From: Dastarcus helophoroides
Lineage: Eukaryota; Arthropoda; Insecta; Coleoptera; Bothrideridae
Length of the DNA: 64,000 nucleotides
NCBI GenBank assembly: GCA_028583605.1
Contig: CM053337.1
Coordinates: 11,040,969-11,104,968 of the forward strand
Reading direction: 5' to 3'
Below are positions 57,606 to 64,000 of the stretch, in pieces. The notes below the pieces were generated by a model. It had not been told where the DNA came from. It saw only the letters and a program-made list of their open reading frames with translations, and searched no databases. Position 1 is the first letter of the stretch. Each line of letters opens with the position of its first letter. The position numbers were made by a program, and so were the translations under genes.

Positions 57606-57726
57606 GAATTTTCTAGAACCCGAACCAGAAATCTATATAAAGGGGAGGTCCGGTCGGCTTTCCCTCTGTCGGTCAGTTAGTCAGTGTAGTTAGTTAGTGA
57701 GTTAGTAGTTAAAAGTCAATGTATGT
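57606..57726 (+). promoter_or_regulatory. Candidate promoter and 5'UTR exon of the ZP-domain gene
   Basis: A perfect heat-shock-element trimer (GAATTTTCTAGAA, 57606-57618), TATATAA at 57634-57640, initiator TCAGTT at 57673-57678, and a donor CAAT|GTATGT at 57721 make a short non-coding exon. It would splice to the TTCTAG acceptor ending at 57854, seven nt before the ATG. TATA-to-Inr distance (41 nt) is longer than usual. The TATA/TCAGTTAGTCAGT layout also resembles an LTR, so a co-opted LTR cannot be excluded. Confidence 0.45.
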
Positions 57727-57861
57727 GAGTTAATTATTCAGATGTAGGTTCCGAGTTTACTTTGGAAATAAATTGGGTATAATTCAACAGCTGTTAATAA
57801 TCATTCGAACCGATAACGCGTAACAATAGTCTTGACTGAATTTGTTCCTTCTAGCTGTACT

Positions 57862-60800
57862 ATGGTATTTTGGTTGACGGTTGCCTTCCTGATGCTCAAT
57901 GTCTTGGAAATAACCTCTGCTTTCGCTCCTGCCAAACGTTACCCAATACCAATCGTGCGAAATAATATCGAAAGAGTGGTGGTCTCCTGTGACGCTGAAA
58001 ACTTGAACGTTACCATATCCCTGGAAAACCCATTCAAAGGTGTGGCGTTCGCGAAGGATTTTTCACAGGAATGTAAATCGTTTGGTAAGTATTATGAACC
58101 CTCAAAAATCTTTAGAAATTTTAAGTTGACTGTCACTGAAATTATGTTTTTGAAAAATTCAGATTTTTGTCGAAACTTCAAACAGATTTTGAAATTTTTT
58201 CAGCAATTGCGATTAAAGTTAAACATTTTTTTTAGAAATGTTGAGTTGTTTTTTGAAAATTATTAATTCAAAATTCGAAATTCCAAATTCGAAATACAAA
58301 ATTTCTAAATTTGAAATTCTAAATTCAAATTTCGGAATTCAAAATTTAAAAATTCACAATTCGAAATTCTAGATTGGAAAATCGAAATTCCAAAATTCGA
58401 AATTCTAAAATTTGAAATTCCAAAATTCGAAATTCCAAAATTCGAAATTCCAAAATAAGAAATTCTAAATTCGAAACTTAAAAATTCCAAATTTGAAATT
58501 CTAAATACAGATTTGGAATTCAAAATTCAAATTTCGGAATTCAAAATTTAAAAATTCACAATTCGAAATTCTAGATTGAAAAATCGAAATTCCAAAATTC
58601 GAAATTCTAAAATTCGAAATTCCAAAATTAGAAATTCTAAATTTGATACTCAAAAATTCTAAATTTGAAATTCTAAATTCAAAATACTAGATTTGGAATT
58701 CAAATTTCGAAATTTAAAATTTAAAAATTCACAATCCGAAATTCTAGGTTTAAAATTCAAAATTTAAAATTCAAAAATTTAAAATTTCAAAATTCTAGAT
58801 TCAAAATTCCAGATTCAAAATTAAAGATTCAAAGTTCAAAATTCAAATCACAAATTGTTGACTTGAAAACTAAATCAAAGAAAAAGCTCGCACAAATATA
58901 TAAACTTGACGACCAAAATAAAGCCCTCATCTCCTCTCGCAAATACCAGTTCTTGCCTAAAAACTTCTATCGCACACCAAAAAGCTTCAAACGCCCAGTA
59001 GAGGGTGATGCGGACCAGATTGACTACCACTGAACTAAACTATTTTATGGAAAACATTGAAGTTATAATAAACTAATTGTAAGTGGCTGTAAATTATTAC
59101 AATGTTTGCAGGTTCTTCAGACAACTCGATTAGGATAAATCTACCAACATCGAGTTGTGGTGTCAGGCTTACGTCTGATATGGACTTAGATGGGACAACA
59201 GAAATGACGTATGGAGTAACTATCGTTCTTCAACAGGATAGACACCTTAGACAGATAACGGATCAGGAAAAATACGTGGAATGTAAAGTGAACAACAAGG
59301 AATTCGCCATAAAAAGCATTTCGATGGCTGAAGCGCTAAAAACCGAAATTATTGGATCGAAAAATCATAGGTTTGTTTCTTATTAATGTTACTAGCTAAT
59401 CCGATATATTAACGGCGTTAGGAACCAAAAAAGTTTGGGAACCAGTGTTTTAAGGAGAAAAAGAATGAAAAGTTTAAAATTTGACATTTTCAGTTTTTTC
59501 TCGAAACTGGATTTTACATCAAAGGTAGATCTATAAAATCGAAATTTCCAGAACAAATTTCTTAAAAATTAATATACAAATCTTGTCCCCTGAAACCAAG
59601 AAAGATTAAAAAACAACAACAGTTGCTCTACTTCAATAGCCAAGCTATCATCTTCAGAGAGATACTAACCAGTCCGTTCCACCAAAAAATCCTGTTTTTG
59701 TGTTATTTCCTGTTAGAAAACAAATCGTTAATTAATTTTAGAACTGGGCGTATGAGATTCGGTGGTTGGTCGAAGGATATAGAAGATGATCCAGAGACTT
59801 TAAACGAAATCGACGATACTTTATCGGCCGCCAGAGCATGGATGGAAATCGGATCAACAGAAAACGAAAAACCATCCGAAGTACTACACGTAGGCGAACC
59901 TGCAGCTCTCACAATCAAAGCCACGTTACCAGGTAGGTTAATACTCCCTTCGTTTGGCCCTTGAGCATCCAGCATTATCATATTACGTAAACTATTAGTC
60001 TGTAATCATGAAAGCAACAAAATAATGTATTATATTACACGATACTTGTAGCTATTCCAGAGTTTCATCCATAGACCGATAGATGGCGCTATACTTAGAA
60101 ATCACATGGACGAAGTCTATTAATTTCTAATTGTTAACGAAACATTTGTCAGCATTCGAGATGAGTATGCCTAGCTAACGAGATCTAATAGATCGAAACC
60201 GGTCTTTGATTATCAAACTCTGGATCTAATTAAGTTCTATTGGTCTGTTTATTACGAAGGCGTCGAAATTTCGATTTTTATCTCGAAATTTCGAGTTTTT
60301 TATCGGAATTTCGACTTCATTTTGAAATTTCGACTTCATTTTGAAATTCGACTTTATTTTGAAATTCGACTTTATTTTGAAATTGGACTTCATTTTGAAA
60401 TTCGACTTCATTTTGAAATTTTGACTTCATTTTGAAATTCGACTTCATTTTGAAATTTCGACTTCATTTTGAAATTCGATTTCATTTTGAAATTCGATTT
60501 CATTTTGAAATTTCGACTTCATTTTGAAATTCAACTTCACTTTGAAATGTCGACTTCATCTCAAAATTTCGACCTTTTTCTCGAAATCTCCGTTTTAATC
60601 TCGAAATTTCGACTTTTTTCTGGGAATTTCGACTTTTTTCTCGGAATTTCGACTTTTTTCTCGGAATTTCGACTTTAATTTCGAAATTTCGACTTTAAAC
60701 TTGAAATTTCGACTTTTTTCTCGAAATTTCGACTTTGATCCCGAAATTTTGATTTTAATCTTGAAATTTCGAGCTTTTTCTTGAAATTTCGAGATTTAAG

Positions 60801-63800
60801 ACCAAATTTCCATTTTAATCTAGAAATTTGTATATTCTATGGTTAAATTGGGCAGATGACAGTTGTGTCCCACCACACCCCTTTCCCAACAATATTGACA
60901 TTTGGCAGTAGGGTGCGTTCAGTAATTTCTATCTTTAAATAACGAAATTTCGGCTTTTTTCTCGAAATTTCGAGATTAAAATCGAAATTTCGAGAAAAAA
61001 GTCAACATTTCAAGTTTAAAGTCAAAATTTTGTGATTAAAGTTGAAATTTCGAGAAAAAGTCGAAATTTCGAGATTTAACTTGAAATGTCGAGAAGAGAG
61101 TCGAAATCTAGAAAAAAGTTGACATTTCTAGCTTAAAGTCGAAATTTCGAGAAAAAGTCGAAGTTTCGAAAAAAAGAGTCAAAATTTTGAGAAAAGGGTT
61201 GAAATTCCGAGATTAAACTCGAAATGTCGAGAAAAAAGTCAAAATCTCGAAAAAAAGTCGATATTTTAGGAAAAAAGTCGACATTTTGGGGAAAAAATCG
61301 AAATTTCGAGAAAAAAGTCGAAATTTGGAGATTATACTCGAAATTTCGAGAAAAAAGTCGAAATTCCGAGATTCCACTCGAAATGTCGAGAAGAAGTCGA
61401 AATTTCTATAAAAAAGTTAAAATTTCGAGAAAAAAAGTCGACATTTCGAGAATAAAGTCGAAATTTCGAGAGAAAGTCGAAATTTTGAGCAAAGAGTCGA
61501 AATTTCGAGATGAAATTCGAAATGTCGAGAAAAGTCAAAATCCCGAAAAAAAAGACGATATTTCAAGAAAAAAGTCGACATTTCGAGAAAAAAGTCGAAG
61601 TTTCGAGAAAAAAGTCGAAATTTGGAGATTAAACTCGAAATGTCGAGAAAAAAGTCGACATTTCGAGAAAATAGCCGAAATCTCGAGAAAAAAGTGGAAA
61701 TTCCGAGATTACACTCGAAATGTCGAGAAGAAGTTGAAATCTCTATAAAGTCAAAATCTCGAGAAAAAAGTCGAAATTTCGAGATTACACTTGAAATGTG
61801 GAGAAAAAGTCGAAATCTCTATAAAAACTTCAAAATTTCGAGAAAGAAGTCGACATTTCGAGAAAAAAATCGAAATTTCGAGGGAGAAGTCGAAATCTCT
61901 ATAAAGAAAAGTCGAAATTTTGAGAAAAGAGTCAAAATTCCGAGATTAAACTCTAAATGTCGAGAAAAAAGTCAAAATCTCGAGAAAAAAGTCGATATTA
62001 CTAGAAAAAAAGTGGACATTTCGAGAAAAAAGTCGACATTTCGAGAAAAGAGTCGAAACAAAAAAAAAAACTCGATATATCAAGAAAAAAGTCGACATTG
62101 CGAAAAAAAGTCCACATTTCGAAAAAAAGTCGACATTTCGAGAAAAAGGTCGAAATTTCGAGAAAGAAGTCAATATTTCGAGAAAAAAGTCGAAATTCCG
62201 GGACTAAACTCAAAATGTCGAAAAAAAAGTAGAAATCTCGAGAAAAAAATCGATATTTCAAGAGAAAAGTCGATATTTTGGGAAAAAAGTCGAAATGTGG
62301 AGAAAAAAGTCAAAATCTTTAGGAAAAAGTCGAAATTCCGAGATTAAACTTGAAATGTCGAGAGAAAAGTAAAAATCTCGAGAAAAAATCAAAATCTCGA
62401 GAAAAAGTCGATATTTCAAGAAAAAGTAAAAATTTCGAGGGAAAAGTCAACATCTCGAGAAAAATGTCAAGATTTCGAAAAAAAAACTCGAAATTCTGAG
62501 ACTAAACCCAAAATGTTGAGAAAAAAACCGAAATCTCGAGAAAAAAGTCGATATTTCAAGAAAAAAGTCGACATTTCGAGAAAAAATCGAAATTTCGAGA
62601 AAAAAGTCGAAATTCCGAGATTACACTCGAAATGTCGAGAAAAAGTCAAAATCTCTATAAAAAAATCAAAATTATGACAAAAAAGTCTACATTTCGAGAA
62701 AAAAATCGAGAGAAAAGTCGAAATATCTATAAAAAAGTCGAAATTTCGAGAAAAGAGTCAAAATTCCGAGATTAAATTCGAAATGTCGAGAAAAACGACG
62801 ACATTTCAAGAAAAAAGTCGAAATTCCGAGAAAAAACTCGATATTTCAAGAAAAAAGTCGATATTTCGAGAAAAAGTTCGAAATTTCGAGAAAGAAGTCA
62901 ATATTTTAAGAAAAAAATCGAAATTCCGACATTAAACTCGAAATGTCGAAATATTGAGAAAATAGTCGAAATTTCAAGAAAAAAGTCGATATTTTGAGAA
63001 AAAAAGTCGAAATGTGGAGAAAAAAGTCAACATTTTTAGGAAAAATCCGAAATTTCGAGATTAAACTCGAAATGTCGCGAGAAAAGTCAAAATCTGAGAA
63101 AAAGTCGATATTTCAAGAAAAAAGTCGACATTTCGAGAAAAAGTCCAATTTTCGAGAAAAAGTCGAAATTTCGAGGGAAAAGTCGAAATCTCGATAAAAA
63201 AGTCAAAATTTCGAAAAACAAACTCGAAATTCTGAGACTAAACCCAAAATGTTGAGAAAAAAAGCCGAAATCTCGAGAAAAAAGTCGATATTTCAAGAAT
63301 AAAGTCGACATTTCCAGAAAACATTGAAATTTCGAGGAAAAAGTCGAAATTTAGAGATTAAACTCCAAAGTCGGGAAAAAAGTCGAAAACTCGAGAGAAA
63401 GGTCAAAACTTTGAAAAAAAAGTCGAAATTCCGAGATTAAACTCGAAATGTCGAGAAAAAGGTTGAAAACTGAAGAAAAAGGTCGATATTTCGAGAAAAA
63501 AGTCGATTATTCAAAAAAAAGCCGATATTTCGAGAAAAAAGTCCATATTTCGAGAAAAAAGTCGAAATTTCGAAGAAAAAGTCAAAATGTCGAGAGAAAA
63601 GTCGAAATTTCTAAAAAAAAAAGTTATAATCGTAGTAGTAATACGTAGTTTATTAAAATATTACGATTTGTCCTATTGATATAGATGGAATCGGCTGGAA
63701 AATAGTGGAATGCATAGCTCATGATGGTTTGGGAGACTCCTCTCAGAAGTTACTAGACGACGAAGGATGCCCAGTGGACGAGCTAATACTCCCAGTGCCA

Positions 63801-63938
63801 AAATTTGGCCCAATTGTTCCCATAGCCTTGATGAAACATCAAGAGGCCACAGCTCGTTTTCCAGCTTTCAAATTTCCAGATAGAGAGAGACTTCACTTCT
63901 CCTGTGGATTGGAACTCTGCAGGGGACAATGCCATGAG
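57862..63938 (+). CDS. ZP-domain secreted or membrane protein, N-terminal part (runs past the window)
   Basis: Apical extracellular matrix/cuticle-type zona pellucida protein. Exons 57862-58084, 59112-59370, 59742-59932 and 63685-63938 join in phase: about 309 aa so far, and the last donor (GAG|GTAAAC) shows it continues. Signal peptide: MVFWLTVAFLMLNVLEITSA. The ZP domain begins about residue 38: VVVSCDAENLNVTISL, FKGVAFAKDFSQEC, LPTSSCGVRL, YGVTIVLQQD, VECKVNN; the ZP-C half includes GWKIVECIAHDG, EGCPVDELILP and LHFSCGLELCRGQC. Conserved Cys spacing and the C-x-A-x-DG and GCPVDE signatures are typical of insect ZP proteins. The transmembrane segment and furin site expected downstream are outside the window. 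I cannot name the orthologue. Confidence 0.9.
58262..58860. repeat. AAATTCGAAATTCC short tandem repeat in ZP intron 1
   Basis: About 600 bp of degenerate 10-11-bp units of the AAATTC/GAATTT type. There is an internal ~230-bp duplication: the ATTCAAATTTCGGAATTC segments near 58322 and 58526 match. Non-coding. Confidence 0.85.
59565..59695. mobile_element. Palindromic MITE family A, copy 5
   Basis: ACAAATCTTGTCCCCTGAAA and CAACAACAGTTGCTC match the other copies; the far arm is degraded. Lies in ZP intron 2. Confidence 0.65.
60250..63627. mobile_element. Foldback-like element, copy 3 (3.4 kb, very long right arm)
   Basis: A core at about 60830-60950 (CAGTTGTGTCCCACCAC, CAACAATATTGACA, AGGGTGCGTTCAGTAA) separates a ~580-bp left arm of TTTCGACTTTTTTCTCGGAA-type units from a ~2.7-kb right arm of the reverse complement (CGAGAAAAAAGTCGAAATTT). 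The period is ~21 bp, so frames stay open and produce spurious Lys/Arg/Ser-rich ORFs. It occupies most of ZP intron 3, between exons 59742-59932 and 63685-63938. Confidence 0.85.
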
Positions 63939-64000
63939 GTAAACGAACATTTTTTGCCCCCTAGGTCTCATTAATAGGTAAACTGAGAAACGGAACATGG

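Noticed and set aside
57465..57826. Solo LTR (TGTAACG...CGTAACA) containing the ZP promoter
   Set aside because: The ends are suggestive, but the flanks (TCAG and ATAG) do not form a convincing target duplication, and a splice donor/acceptor pair links the TATA region to the ZP start codon; kept only as an alternative.
61224..62347. Lys/Arg/Ser-rich ORFs up to 241 aa
   Set aside because: A ~21-bp repeat keeps one frame open; the heptad-like SRKKVDI repetition mirrors the DNA unit and is not a coiled-coil gene.

Overview
The window is insect nuclear DNA, probably from a beetle, though the order is only an inference. It is AT-rich, its genes are split by GT-AG introns, and it carries an RR-1 cuticle protein, a secreted type-B carboxylesterase, a ZP-domain protein and many insect-type transposon remnants. 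I rebuilt exons by hand, requiring splice sites and reading phase to agree. Five protein-coding loci could be placed, and three of them close completely in phase from ATG to stop.

Layout. Positions 2-2026 (+) hold the last two exons of a regulatory protein that is tentatively RFX7-like. Positions 3014-7690 are transposon-rich intergenic DNA. Positions 9984-27745 (-) are a complete CLASP gene (chb/mast/orbit; microtubule plus-end TOG protein), with 21 coding exons giving 1421 aa plus one optional 42-bp cassette. A non-coding 5' exon probably lies near 28.5 kb and the 3'UTR runs to about 7.7 kb. Two CLASP introns carry kilobase-scale purine/pyrimidine tracts and several others carry MITEs. Positions 30206-31173 (-) are the 20S proteasome subunit beta-4 (Prosbeta7), and 32104-33692 (-) an RR-1 cuticular protein. 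Positions 33.2-39.7 kb are repeats: foldback-like elements, a three-unit tandem repeat split by a solo LTR, and MITEs. Positions 39891-46768 (+) are a carboxylesterase with signal peptide and full catalytic triad. One of its introns is swollen by non-LTR retrotransposon debris, including a decayed R2-like element. Positions 47.9-53.6 kb are a satellite array with about 285-bp monomers and an 840-bp higher-order period. Positions 54.7-56.1 kb hold a MITE carrying TATCGATA motifs and a 5'-truncated non-LTR retrotransposon. Positions 57862-63938 (+) are the first four coding exons of a ZP-domain protein that runs off the window, and its fourth intron holds a 3.4-kb foldback-like array.

The genes do not form a pathway. 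Housekeeping genes (CLASP, proteasome) sit beside cuticle and secreted-protein genes. The most unusual content is repetitive. One family occurs three times, with a conserved ~105-bp core flanked by inverted, short-period satellite arms of very different lengths. The R2-like element lies next to a 12-bp match to the 28S R2 target, in the expected orientation, although the host site is an esterase intron.
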